64,000 nt of DNA, from assembly GCF_001613165.1 (NCBI RefSeq), contig NZ_BDBV01000079.1, positions 1-64,000 on the forward strand, given 5' to 3'. Positions 8,084-16,642 of the stretch are shown in pieces. The notes beneath the pieces were generated by a model. That model was given only the letters and a program-made list of their open reading frames with translations, did no database searches and had not been told where the DNA came from. Made by a program: the position numbers and the translations under genes. The DNA comes from Nocardia mexicana NBRC 108244. Lineage in GTDB: Bacteria; Actinomycetota; Actinomycetes; Mycobacteriales; Mycobacteriaceae. The stretch's first letter is position 1. Every line of letters begins with the position of its first letter.

Positions 8084-9431
8084 CGATCTCCAGCTCCTTC
8101 AGCGCGGTGTCCAGGTGGTCGATCATCCGGGACAGGTGTGGGACCGTGCGGCGGCAGCCGACGAGGCCGAAGTCCAGGGTGTCGGCGGTGTTGGTGACGG
8201 TGATGTTCACGGCCTGGCCGTCGAGCGGGATGGACAGCGGGTAGTTGCTGTCGAGCCGGGCGCCCTGCAGATACACCGGTTTGCGCGGGCCGGGAACGTT
8301 GGAGATCACCAGGTTGAACGGGACCCGCGGCAGTGCCTGGAATCCCGGCACCAGGGTCATGCCGAGCGGCGACATCAGCAGTGCGGACAGCGCGATCGCC
8401 TCCAGCTGCGGCAGCTGCTGGAAAACCTGCTTGGAACGCCGCATCGAGGTGCTGATGGCCTGTAGCCGCTGCGCCGGGTCATCGATATCGGTACCCAGAC
8501 TGCACAGCAGCGCCGCGACCATGTTGCCGTCGGATTCTCCCTCGGCCGGGCGGCGCACGTTCACCGGCACCATCGCGGTCAACGACTTGTCCGGCAGCGC
8601 ATCGTGATCCAGGAGGTAGCCGCGCAGCGCCGCCGCCGACATCGCGAGCACGACGTCGTTGACCGTGGTGCCGGTCGCGCGTCGGACGGCGTGAATCCGT
8701 TCCAGCGGCCAGGACCCCACCGCGACACTGCGCGCGCCGCCGATCGGCACGTTGAACATCGTCGGTGGCGCCGACAGCGGCAGCTCGAGCCGCCCTTCGG
8801 TCAGGGCGCGCAGTGCCGAGGCCGAGGCGCCGACCCCGGTTGCTATGCGCGGCAGCGCCTTTCGTAGCTGATCCCACGGGCTGTCGGACGCCTCCGGATC
8901 GGTCTCGCGTTCCGGGCGGTCGAGCGTCCACGGCACCCGCAGCCGGGTGTCGTACGGGTCGTCGGTCAGGGTGCGCTGCATGAGCCGCAGCGCCGACACC
9001 CCGTCCATGAGTGCGTGATGGACCTTGATGTAGAGCGCGAACCTCCCCCCGGCGACGCCCTCGATCAACCTGCCCTCCCACAGCGGCCGGTGCCGGTCGA
9101 GCAGCGACGAGTGCAGCCGGCCGGTCAGGTCGAGCAGTTCGGTGGTGCCGCCGGGCGCGGGCAGGGCGCAGCGGCGCAGGTGGTAGCCGAGATCGATATC
9201 GTCGGCGTGCGACCAGACCACGCTGGAGAAGCCGCCGAGGATGCGGCGCTGACGGCGCCGGAACCGGGGCTGTACCTCGGTCGCCGCCCTCGCCTCGGCG
9301 TACATCGAACGGACGAAGTCGGCCGGGGCGTCGGCGGGCGGTTCGAACAGCTGCAGACCGCCCACGTGCATCGGATGCTCGCGCGATTCGGTCGCCAGGA
9401 AGATTGCGTCGATAGGGTTGAGAAGATCCAT
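8073..9431 (-). CDS. WS/DGAT-family wax ester synthase / diacylglycerol acyltransferase
   Basis: Transfers acyl-CoA to fatty alcohols or diacylglycerol to make storage wax esters or triacylglycerol, typical of Nocardia and mycobacteria. The 452-residue protein starts with the family-typical MDLLNPIDAIFLATES, has the active site HHALMDG at residues 138-144, NDVVLAMSAAALR in the middle, and the C-terminal VPFNLVISNVPGPRKPVYL motif. It is a single gene, divergent from nothing close; a 262-bp non-coding stretch lies upstream. Which acceptor it prefers cannot be told from sequence. Confidence 0.93.
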   Translation of the reverse strand: MDLLNPIDAIFLATESREHPMHVGGLQLFEPPADAPADFVRSMYAEARAATEVQPRFRRRQRRILGGFSSVVWSHADDIDLGYHLRRCALPAPGGTTELLDLTGRLHSSLLDRHRPLWEGRLIEGVAGGRFALYIKVHHALMDGVSALRLMQRTLTDDPYDTRLRVPWTLDRPERETDPEASDSPWDQLRKALPRIATGVGASASALRALTEGRLELPLSAPPTMFNVPIGGARSVAVGSWPLERIHAVRRATGTTVNDVVLAMSAAALRGYLLDHDALPDKSLTAMVPVNVRRPAEGESDGNMVAALLCSLGTDIDDPAQRLQAISTSMRRSKQVFQQLPQLEAIALSALLMSPLGMTLVPGFQALPRVPFNLVISNVPGPRKPVYLQGARLDSNYPLSIPLDGQAVNITVTNTADTLDFGLVGCRRTVPHLSRMIDHLDTALKELEIATA

Positions 9432-9693
9432 CGGTTCCGCCTATACCGGGTGGGCCGGAGGCCGTACGGGTACGGTCAGGCGTCGTTGCCACCGTGGGAT
9501 TGAATGCGTATTACCTTATCACCGAATGTATTTGGTGTTGTCGCAAGCGACGAAGACGGTGCCGGACCGGGCAATCGCGGAAGCGGCGCCCCGGCCGTTC
9601 CACCGGCCGTAAGGCGCGCTTCATCTTCATCGGCTACCCGAAGACGGCGTTCTCAATCTGTCAGGCGGGCTGGAGATTCCCGATCGAGTCGGC

Positions 9694-11493
9694 TCACAGG
9701 CAGGTGTCGTCGAGATCGAGCGTGGTGCGGTCGAGCGAGTCGAGCAACTCGAACAGCGGTGTGGTGCGGGGTAGTTCCCAGCGGAAGAAGTACCGGGTCG
9801 CCGCGCGCTTGCCGTCGTAGAACGATCCGCTGCGGCCGTGCGCGGCGACGGCCTGCTCCAGCCAGATCCAGGCCAGCACCACGTGCCCGAACGCCTCCAG
9901 GTACGCCGCTGAATTCGCCAGCGCCACATCGGGATTCATATCCTTCCAGAGCAGCCCGGTGGTGGCGGCGACGCGACCGGCCGCCTGCTGCAGCGCATCG
10001 GCGTAGTCGCCCAGGTCGCCGTCGGCGGTGGCCCGGGCCGCCGCCACCGTGCCGCCGATGGTTTCGAGCAGCAGCGTCAGCGCGGCGCCGCTGTCGGCGG
10101 TGACCGCGCGCCCGAGCAGGTCCAGGCTCTGAATGCCGTGCGTGCCTTCGTGAATCGGATTGAGACGGTTGTCGCGGTAGTGCTGTTCGACGTCGTAGTC
10201 CCGGGTGTAGCCGGCGCCGCCGTGCACCTGGATGGCCAGATCGTTGGCGGCCAGGCACCACTGGCTGGGCCAGCTCTTGGCGACCGGGGTCAGCACGCGC
10301 AGCAGGGTGGAGGCGCGCTGCTGGTCGGCATCCGTGGTGGCGCTGCGCTGTTCGTCGATCAGCGTGCTGCAGTACAGCTGCAGCGCGAGCGCGCCCTCGG
10401 CGTAGGACTTCTGCGCGAGCAGCATGCGCCGGACATCGGGGTGCCGCACGATCGGAACCTGCGGGGTGGCCTGACCCTTGCTCGCGACCGGGCGGCCCTG
10501 CGGCCGCCCGCGGGCGTAGTCGAGCGATTTCAGGTACCCGGTGTAGCCGAGGGCGGTCGCGGACAGGCCGACACCCAGCCGGGCCTCGTTCATCATGTGG
10601 AACATGTAGGCGAGGCCGCGATGGGGCTCACCGACGAGATAGCCGACAGCGCCGGGCTGTCCGCCGGGGGTGTAGGCGCCGTCGCCGAAAACCGGTGCGG
10701 TGTTGACCGTTCCGCGCCAGCCCATCTTGTGGTTGATCCCGGCCAGCACGATGTCGTTGTGCTCGCCCGCCGAACCGTCTTCGGCGGGAAGGTACTTCGG
10801 GACGATGAACAGCGAGATGCCGCGGGTGCCCGCCGGTGCCTCGGGGATTCGCGCCAGCACCAGGTGGACGATGTTCTCCGACAGTTCGTGCTCGGCGCCG
10901 GAGATCCACATCTTGCGGCCGAACAACCGGTAGCCGCCGTCGTCCTGCGGAACCGCCCGGGTGGTGATGTCGGCCAGGCTGGAACCCGCCTGCGGCTCCG
11001 ACAGCGCCATGGTGCCGAAGTAGCGCCCGGCCAGCATCGGCCGCACGAAGCGATCGATCTGCTCCGCGGAGGCGTGCGCGGCGAGCAGGTTCGCATTGCC
11101 CATGGTCAGCATGGCGTAGCTGGTGGTGGCGACATTGGCGGCGTAGAACCATGCCATGCAGGCGGTGAGCACGGTGTGCGGCAACTGCATTCCGCCCACC
11201 CGCTCGTCCATCGCCGCACCGACGAGCCCGGCCTCGTTGAACGCGTCCAGCGCCTGCTTCACCGCGGGCAGCAGGTGCACCTTCTCGCCGTCGAAGGTGG
11301 GTTCGTGCAGGTCGCCGTCGCGGTTGTGCGGCGCGAAGTACTTCGCCGCGAGCTCGCTGCTCAGCTGCAGCAGCTGGTCGAAGGTCTCCCGGGAATGCTC
11401 CCGGTAGCGCTCTCGGGCGGTCAGCCCGGTCACGTCCAGCCACTCGTAGAGGAGGAACTCGATATCACGGGCGGACATGATCAGCGAATCCAT
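9694..11493 (-). CDS. Acyl-CoA dehydrogenase (long form with C-terminal extension)
   Basis: FAD-dependent alpha,beta-dehydrogenation of acyl-CoA. The 599-residue product is longer than classic 380-400 residue enzymes and matches the FadE5-like class with an extra C-terminal helical domain. Visible motifs include AMDERVGGMQLPH, MALSEPQAGSSLADI (FAD/substrate site), RKMWISGAEH, QVHGGAGYTRDY, and IHEGTHGIQ containing the likely catalytic glutamate. The ATG at 11493 has an AAGGGTGGG sequence 5' of it; a second in-frame ATG at 11478 is possible. The frame stays open further upstream into the TetR gene, but that extension is non-coding. It is the last gene of the minus-strand cluster, 59 nt after the TetR gene. 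Confidence 0.92.
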   Translation of the reverse strand: MDSLIMSARDIEFLLYEWLDVTGLTARERYREHSRETFDQLLQLSSELAAKYFAPHNRDGDLHEPTFDGEKVHLLPAVKQALDAFNEAGLVGAAMDERVGGMQLPHTVLTACMAWFYAANVATTSYAMLTMGNANLLAAHASAEQIDRFVRPMLAGRYFGTMALSEPQAGSSLADITTRAVPQDDGGYRLFGRKMWISGAEHELSENIVHLVLARIPEAPAGTRGISLFIVPKYLPAEDGSAGEHNDIVLAGINHKMGWRGTVNTAPVFGDGAYTPGGQPGAVGYLVGEPHRGLAYMFHMMNEARLGVGLSATALGYTGYLKSLDYARGRPQGRPVASKGQATPQVPIVRHPDVRRMLLAQKSYAEGALALQLYCSTLIDEQRSATTDADQQRASTLLRVLTPVAKSWPSQWCLAANDLAIQVHGGAGYTRDYDVEQHYRDNRLNPIHEGTHGIQSLDLLGRAVTADSGAALTLLLETIGGTVAAARATADGDLGDYADALQQAAGRVAATTGLLWKDMNPDVALANSAAYLEAFGHVVLAWIWLEQAVAAHGRSGSFYDGKRAATRYFFRWELPRTTPLFELLDSLDRTTLDLDDTCL

Positions 11494-11552
11494 GACACCC
11501 ACCCTTGTGGGTCGGTGCACGTCCGCGCAAGCCCCGCGTGCGGCGGCCGTTC

Positions 11553-12113
11553 CTAGTCGGTGCGGGTCCGCGCCTCTACGGCCAGCGGCGCGACGAAGCG
11601 CTCCAGCATCACCCGCTCCTCGTGCTCGTCCCGGCCCGGCACCGCGAGCAGCGACACGATGATTCGGGTCAGCCAGCCCGCGAGCACCGAATCCTGCTGT
11701 CCGGAACGGTCTTCCGAGGCGAACAGCGAGCCCGCGATCGCCGTGATCACCTCGGAGGTCGCCGCGATCTCGCCGGTGAGACCCGCATCGCCGGGCCGGA
11801 ACCACGCGATCAGCAGTGGATCCGCGCGCACCAGGCGCAGCGCCTCCCGGACCCCCGCGACGAGGCGTTCGCCCGGGTCGTCGATCTCGCCGATCGCCCG
11901 CAGCACCGCGGTCCCGATCCGCCGCGCCTCGCGATGCACGAAGGCCAGCCGGACCGCCTGCCTGCTGTCGAAGTACCGGTACAGCGTGGCCCGCGAGCAC
12001 CCGGCGGCCTTGGCGATATCGGCCATTCCGGACGCGGCCACGCCGCGCTCGGCGAACAGGCGGGCCGCGGCGTCGAGAATGCGCTCGGCCGGGTCGGCTC
12101 CCCGCCCGCTCAT
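11553..12113 (-). CDS. TetR-family transcriptional regulator
   Basis: A 186-residue regulator. The N-terminal helix-turn-helix spans about residues 8-55: ERILDAAARLFAERG, then MADIAKAAGCSRATLYRYFDS. The rest is a variable ligand-binding domain. Its ATG overlaps the stop of the P450 gene (ATGA at 12110-12113), so the two are co-transcribed and the regulator probably controls this cluster, perhaps through the inverted repeat at 13330-13347. The ligand is unknown. Confidence 0.88.
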   Translation of the reverse strand: MSGRGADPAERILDAAARLFAERGVAASGMADIAKAAGCSRATLYRYFDSRQAVRLAFVHREARRIGTAVLRAIGEIDDPGERLVAGVREALRLVRADPLLIAWFRPGDAGLTGEIAATSEVITAIAGSLFASEDRSGQQDSVLAGWLTRIIVSLLAVPGRDEHEERVMLERFVAPLAVEARTRTD

Positions 12114-13330
12114 GCCGCCGCCCGGAAGGGGACGCTGACCGGCCAGCGCACGTAGTTGCCGTCGGTGTAGCGCACCGCGTCGAGGTCGACGGTGAAGTCG
12201 GGGCAGCGGGCGAGCAGTTCCCGCAGGGCGATGGTGGCCTGCATCCGCGCGGCGGCCGCGCCGAGGCAGTGGTGGTTGCCGTTGCCGAAGGTGAGGATGT
12301 TCCTGGGGCGTCGCGTCACATCGAGTTCGCCTGCGTCGGAACCGTATTCGCGCTCGTCGCGGTTGGCCGAGGCGTACAGCAGCAGCACGCGGCGACCCTC
12401 GGGAATGGTGACGCCCTCGATCTCGACATCGCGGGTGGTGGTGCGCGCCAGGCCCTGCACCGGCGAGGTGAGCCGCAGGAATTCGTCGACGGCCCCGGCT
12501 ATCAGGTCGGGATCGTCGAGCAGCCGCCGCCGCTCGTGTGGGTACTCGGTCAGCAATTGCACTGCGCCGCCGAGGTTTCCGGTGGTCGTGTCGTTGCCGC
12601 CGGTGATCATGGTGAAGGCGAAGCCGAGGACCTGCAGGACGCCGCCGACATCGCCGTCCTCGGCCAGGCCCGAGGCCAGCAGGTGTGAGACGGTATCGTC
12701 GCCCGGCGCCGCGCGGCGGCGTTCGATCAGCCCGGCGAAGTACTGCGTCAGCTCCCCGACCGCGGCCTGCGCCTGCAGGACGCCGCCGGTGGCCGAGGCC
12801 GCCACGATGGCCTCGCTCCATTCGTCGAACTTCGACCTGTCCTCTTCCGGCACACCGAGATAGTGGGCCACCACCATCGTCGGCAGCGGCTTGAACACCT
12901 CGGCGGAGATATCGCCGCCGCCGTTCGCGCGCAGTCGTTCGATGCGCTCGACGACGAATTCCCGGACGGCCGGGCTGATCTCCTGCACCTGGCGTGGCGT
13001 GAAGCCCTTGGCGACCCGCCGCCGGAACTGGGTGTGATCCGGTGGGTCGGTGAATACGAACGGCCGGTTCTCGCCGAGGCCGATCTCGGTCAGGTTGTTG
13101 TAGTCGACGGTCAAACCCTGTGCGGAGGAGAAGGTTTCGGGGTCGCGCACCGCCTCGTACACGTCGGTGTAGCGGGCCAGCACGTAGTAGTCCTCGTGCT
13201 CGCGACCCTCGGGGACCACGTGGTGGACGGGGTCGTGCTCGCGCAGTGCGGCATACATCGTCCAGGGGTCGCGCCAGGTTTCGCCCGAGCGGAGTTGGAA
13301 CCGAGCCGCATGAGACATATCGCCATGCAT
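12110..13330 (-). CDS. Cytochrome P450
   Basis: Haem monooxygenase of 406 residues. Visible landmarks: I-helix GGNDTT at 244-249, ExxR as EFLR at 283-286, and the haem-binding motif FGNGNHHCLG with Cys355. The I-helix has Gly-Gly-Asn-Asp before the Thr pair rather than Ala-Gly-x-Glu/Asp. It resembles bacterial sterol/fatty-acid/terpene P450s (CYP124/125/142-like group), but no family can be assigned. ATG at 13330 or 13318 could be the start. It is translationally coupled to a TetR regulator and followed by an acyl-CoA dehydrogenase, suggesting oxidation of a lipid-like substrate. No ferredoxin gene is adjacent. Confidence 0.9.
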   Translation of the reverse strand: MHGDMSHAARFQLRSGETWRDPWTMYAALREHDPVHHVVPEGREHEDYYVLARYTDVYEAVRDPETFSSAQGLTVDYNNLTEIGLGENRPFVFTDPPDHTQFRRRVAKGFTPRQVQEISPAVREFVVERIERLRANGGGDISAEVFKPLPTMVVAHYLGVPEEDRSKFDEWSEAIVAASATGGVLQAQAAVGELTQYFAGLIERRRAAPGDDTVSHLLASGLAEDGDVGGVLQVLGFAFTMITGGNDTTTGNLGGAVQLLTEYPHERRRLLDDPDLIAGAVDEFLRLTSPVQGLARTTTRDVEIEGVTIPEGRRVLLLYASANRDEREYGSDAGELDVTRRPRNILTFGNGNHHCLGAAAARMQATIALRELLARCPDFTVDLDAVRYTDGNYVRWPVSVPFRAAA

Positions 13331-13347
13331 GTCTCGAAGATAAGACA
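13330..13347. promoter_or_regulatory. Candidate TetR operator at the P450 start
   Basis: An inverted repeat with 5-bp arms, TGTCT and AGACA, separated by 8 nt, overlaps the proposed P450 start codon. Size and position suit a TetR-type dimer, and a TetR gene is coupled to the P450. Assignment to that regulator is inference. Confidence 0.4.
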
Positions 13348-13374
13348 AATCCTCGAAAGTGTCTAGAACCTGTT

Positions 13375-14052
13375 TCAGGATGTTCGGATCGGCTCGGTGG
13401 GTGGCTGGTCCCGCAGCTGCTCGGCCGCGCGGTCGAGCAGCGTGTGCACCGTCTCCTCGGTGACCTCGTCGAAGTGCCGGTACCACTGGCCGAGGGTGTG
13501 GAACAGCGCGGGCGTCTCCAGGCAGATCACGTTGTCCGCGCAGCTCGACAGCGCCCGGATCGGACGGCAGGAACCGACCGGGACCGCGAAGACCACCCGT
13601 GCGGCACCCCGCGCCCGCGCCCCCTCGCACGCCGCCCGCGCGGCGTTACCGGTCGTGACTCCGTCGTCGACGAGGATCACGGTGCGGCCGGCGACGGGCA
13701 TCGGCAGGTGGCCACGCCGTAGGCGAGCGCTGTTGCGCAGCACCATTTCTCGCGCTTGGCGCTCCACCCGCGCCCGCTCCGGCGCGGTGATGAACGCGCG
13801 CACCACCAGGTCGTCGTCCACCACGCGCGCACCGGATTCGGCGACGGCGCCGAAGACCAGCCGCGGCCGGCCGGGCACCTCGAGCTTGCACACCACCGCG
13901 ACGTCCAATGGCACGCGCAGCGCCGTGGAGACCTCGAACGCGACCGGTACACCGCCGCACGACAACCCGAGTACGACGGTGTCCGGACCGCGAAATGCGC
14001 GCAGGCGTTCGACGAGCCGTCGCCCGGCTTCGCGGCGGTCCAGGAAGGGCAT
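13375..14052 (-). CDS. Phosphoribosyltransferase-fold protein
   Basis: A 225-residue type I PRTase-domain protein. The PRPP-binding loop is clear: VILVDDGVTTGN at about residues 125-136, preceded by the core LGLSCGGVPVAFEV and VVCKLEVPGRPRLVFGAVAE. Such stand-alone proteins are common in actinomycetes, often beside erythromycin-esterase-like or dienelactone-hydrolase genes, and their substrate is unknown. Start taken at the ATG at 14052; upstream in-frame GTG codons (from 14061) are alternatives. It lies 44 nt upstream of the P450 and could share its transcript. Confidence 0.82.
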   Translation of the reverse strand: MPFLDRREAGRRLVERLRAFRGPDTVVLGLSCGGVPVAFEVSTALRVPLDVAVVCKLEVPGRPRLVFGAVAESGARVVDDDLVVRAFITAPERARVERQAREMVLRNSARLRRGHLPMPVAGRTVILVDDGVTTGNAARAACEGARARGAARVVFAVPVGSCRPIRALSSCADNVICLETPALFHTLGQWYRHFDEVTEETVHTLLDRAAEQLRDQPPTEPIRTS

Positions 14053-14384
14053 CGCTCTCACCCTGACAGTTCGTAAAAGAGGATCGAGCCGCAGCAGTGG
14101 GCTCGGAAGACAGCTCGGTACTCTACGCCGGATCCGGCCTCCTGCGGGCCGAAATGGTCGCGATCTCCTTGCCTTTCGATATCGGTTTCGGCGCGGTCGC
14201 AGGTGACGGCCCCGAGGGCGGGGCATCGGGCCGCGATCGAGCAGCGAATCGGATTCCGCTCCCGTACGATCGCGTTCGAGACTCCGGCGCGACCGCCGGG
14301 CACGCCGAGAGATATTCGCGCTGCCTCTCTCCGTGCCGGACGAACGCCCGGTGCCTCGCGTGACAAGGATGAGGGGGAGGGAGC
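14053..14384. other. 332-bp divergent intergenic region between PRTase and glnX-like genes
   Basis: No credible gene. It must hold the promoters for the leftward PRTase gene and the rightward glnX operon. A purine-rich stretch GAGGGGGAGGGAGC immediately precedes the TTG start at 14385 and is a strong ribosome-binding site. I see no clear operator. Confidence 0.5.
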
Positions 14385-15656
14385 TTGGGACTTCGCCTAC
14401 CGGCGACGGTCCGCAACGGCGCGGAATGGTTGCGGCGCTTCGCCGCAACGACGCCCGGTGCGATAGTCGCGATCGCTCTCGCAGCCGTACTGCTGTGCTT
14501 GGTCACCGGCCTGGTGAGCGCAAACGAGTTGAGCGGCAAGACCGCTCGGCGCGATGCGGCCCTGCAGCGCTCGGAACCGCTGGCCGATGCCGCGCAGCGG
14601 CTGTACGTGGCGCTGTCCGCGGCCGACGCCTCGGCGGCCACCGCGTTCCTGTCCGGCGGTATCGAATCACCGCAGATCCGCGGGCAGTACCAGCAGGCGC
14701 TGGCCGATGCGGCCGACGCGCTCGCGACGGCGACCGCGGGAGCGAGCGACGCCCAGACCCGGGAGGTGGCCGCGCGCATCGCGGCCGACCTGCCCGCATA
14801 CACCGGCCTGGTGGAGTCCGCGCGGGCCAACAACCGGCAGGGTTTCCCGGTCGGCTCGGCCTATCTGCGCGAGGCGTCGGGCCTGATGCAGAACTCCCTG
14901 CTGCCGAGCGCCGCGAAACTCACCGACCAGCGGCACGCCGCGCTGCGGGCCGATCAGCGTGCCATCACCGGGCTGCCGTGGTGGTCGCTGACGCTGCTGG
15001 TCCTCACCATCGCCGGCGCCGTCTTCGTGTCCCGGATTCTGTTGCGGCGCACCAATCGCCGCTACAACCTCGGCGTGGTGGCCGGTGCGGGCGCGGCCGT
15101 GCTGGGCCTGCTGTGGATCCTGATCGCCACCGTCGTCTCGCACGGCTCGGTGGACACCGGTTCGAGCGGCCCGACGGCGCGCAGCGAAAATCTGGCGCAG
15201 GCGCGGATTCTCGCGCAGCAGGCCCGCACGGACGAGACCCTGGAGCTGATCACTCGCGGCGACACCAAGGAAACCGAGGAGGCCTTCAAGGCCAAGACGG
15301 CGCGGCTGCGCGACGAGCTGACGAGCGTCGCCGCTCCGAATTCCCCCATGCAGCAGCAATTCTCGCAATGGTCGGCCGGTCACGAGCGACAACTCGAGTA
15401 TTACAACGCGGCCAACTACCCGGCCGCGGTCGCGCAGGCCATCGGCACCGGGCCCGAGTCGTCGGCCCTGCGCTTCGCCGAGCTGGACGGCTCCCTGCGC
15501 GCCGGGCTGGACGGGTCCAGGGTGCAACTGCGCCAACAGATCGACTCCGCCGGAGACGCCTGGATCGGCGCTGCCGTGGGCATCCTGGCGCTGATGGTGA
15601 TCGCGGCCGCCGGGGCGGTCGCCGGGCTCTGGCCGCGTTTGAAGGAGTTCCTGTGA
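14385..15656 (+). CDS. glnX: GlnX-like membrane sensor protein
   Basis: First gene of a seven-gene signalling operon. The 423-residue protein has a TM segment at about 25-46, an extracytoplasmic helical region of about 140 residues, a TM pair at about 195-245, a second helical extracytoplasmic region, and a C-terminal TM (about 392-415). This layout matches actinobacterial GlnX (Rv0412c-like), which with the lipoprotein GlnH is thought to sense Asp/Glu and control PknG. The TTG at 14385 was chosen because of the strong GGGGGAGGGAGC just upstream. Its stop overlaps the GTG of glnH by 4 nt. Function is from gene order and topology rather than a catalytic motif. Confidence 0.82.
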   Translation: MGLRLPATVRNGAEWLRRFAATTPGAIVAIALAAVLLCLVTGLVSANELSGKTARRDAALQRSEPLADAAQRLYVALSAADASAATAFLSGGIESPQIRGQYQQALADAADALATATAGASDAQTREVAARIAADLPAYTGLVESARANNRQGFPVGSAYLREASGLMQNSLLPSAAKLTDQRHAALRADQRAITGLPWWSLTLLVLTIAGAVFVSRILLRRTNRRYNLGVVAGAGAAVLGLLWILIATVVSHGSVDTGSSGPTARSENLAQARILAQQARTDETLELITRGDTKETEEAFKAKTARLRDELTSVAAPNSPMQQQFSQWSAGHERQLEYYNAANYPAAVAQAIGTGPESSALRFAELDGSLRAGLDGSRVQLRQQIDSAGDAWIGAAVGILALMVIAAAGAVAGLWPRLKEFL

Positions 15657-16633
15657 GTGCGCTGCCGAACTCGCCCCGGCGAGCACTGCGGGCGGTACTG
15701 TCCGTCGCCGCGGTGGCGATGCTGGCCGGTTGCGGCGCGGATGCGGCCGTGCCCCGCTCCGATCCGGTGCCCCCGGTGAACCCGTTGCCGCCCAAGGCCC
15801 GCGAGATCACGAACCCGACGGCCCCCGACAGCGGGTGCGATGCGGAGGCCAGCCTGCGGCCGGGTCCGCGATCCGGTGCGCTGCCGCCGGATTCGGCGCT
15901 GGCGCGAATCATGGCCAAGGGGCGGGTGACCGTCGGCGTGGACCAGAACACCTATCTGTTCGGATTCCGCAATCCGGCCACCGGGCAGCTGGAAGGCTTC
16001 GATATCGACCTGGCCCGCGAGATCGCGCGCGAGCTGTTCGGCGATGCGAACCGCATCGAGCTGCGCTCGCTGTCGACCGCGGAGCGGGTGCCAGCCCTGC
16101 AGCACAAGCAGGTGGATCTCGTCGCGCGCACCTTCTCCGTAACCTGCGAGCGGCGCCGTGACGTCGACTTCTCCAGCGTCTACTACCGTGCGGCGCAACG
16201 GATTCTGGCGCCGCGCACCTCGGGCATCCGCGGGCTGTCCGACCTGAGCGGCAAACGGGTGTGCGTGACCTTCGGCTCCAACTCCTCCCGGCCGCTGTTC
16301 ACGCTGCCGACCCGGCCGACGGTGCTGGGCGTCGACAACTGGACCGATTGCCTGGTGGCGCTGCAGCAGGGCCAGGTGGACGCGATCAGCACCGACGAGT
16401 CGATCCTGATCGGGCTGGCCGAGCAGGATCGCAACCTCCAGGTGGTCGGCGACGGCCTGGGTTTCGAGAACTACGCCGTCGGTGTGCCCAAGGGCGAGGC
16501 GGATCTGGTCCGGTTCGTCAACGGTGTCCTGGACCGCCTGCGGGCGGACGGGACCTGGGAGCGGCTCTACGCCATGCACCTCGATGCGCTCGGCCCCTCC
16601 CCGGGAGCCCCGGCTCCCCGCTACACGGGGTAG
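15653..16633 (+). CDS. glnH: GlnH-like amino-acid-binding lipoprotein
   Basis: Extracytoplasmic solute-binding lipoprotein of 326 residues. The signal peptide ends in the lipobox LAGC (Cys27), followed by a Pro-rich linker and an SBP_bac_3 domain: RVTVGVDQNTYLFGFRNP, LEGFDIDLAREIARELFGD and GKRVCVTFGSNSSRP. No ABC permease or ATPase is nearby, so it is probably a sensor rather than a transporter part. In mycobacteria GlnH binds aspartate/glutamate and signals through GlnX to PknG. GTG start at 15653 overlaps the glnX stop (GTGA) with GAAGGAG upstream. Confidence 0.9.
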   Translation: MSALPNSPRRALRAVLSVAAVAMLAGCGADAAVPRSDPVPPVNPLPPKAREITNPTAPDSGCDAEASLRPGPRSGALPPDSALARIMAKGRVTVGVDQNTYLFGFRNPATGQLEGFDIDLAREIARELFGDANRIELRSLSTAERVPALQHKQVDLVARTFSVTCERRRDVDFSSVYYRAAQRILAPRTSGIRGLSDLSGKRVCVTFGSNSSRPLFTLPTRPTVLGVDNWTDCLVALQQGQVDAISTDESILIGLAEQDRNLQVVGDGLGFENYAVGVPKGEADLVRFVNGVLDRLRADGTWERLYAMHLDALGPSPGAPAPRYTG

Positions 16634-16642
16634 GCGAGCCCG

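Noticed and set aside
11494..12000. N-terminal extension of the acyl-CoA dehydrogenase frame
   Set aside because: It overlaps the TetR gene out of frame and has no similarity to the family; the ATG at 11493 fits the usual enzyme start.
13331..13630. Upstream extension of the P450 frame
   Set aside because: It runs through the PRTase gene antisense to nothing known and the P450 N-terminal motifs start at MHGDMSH.
14333..15652. Upstream extension of the glnH frame giving a 766-codon open frame
   Set aside because: The extension overlaps glnX in another frame and lacks any domain; the GTG at 15653 with GAAGGAG and a lipobox 27 codons later is the true start.
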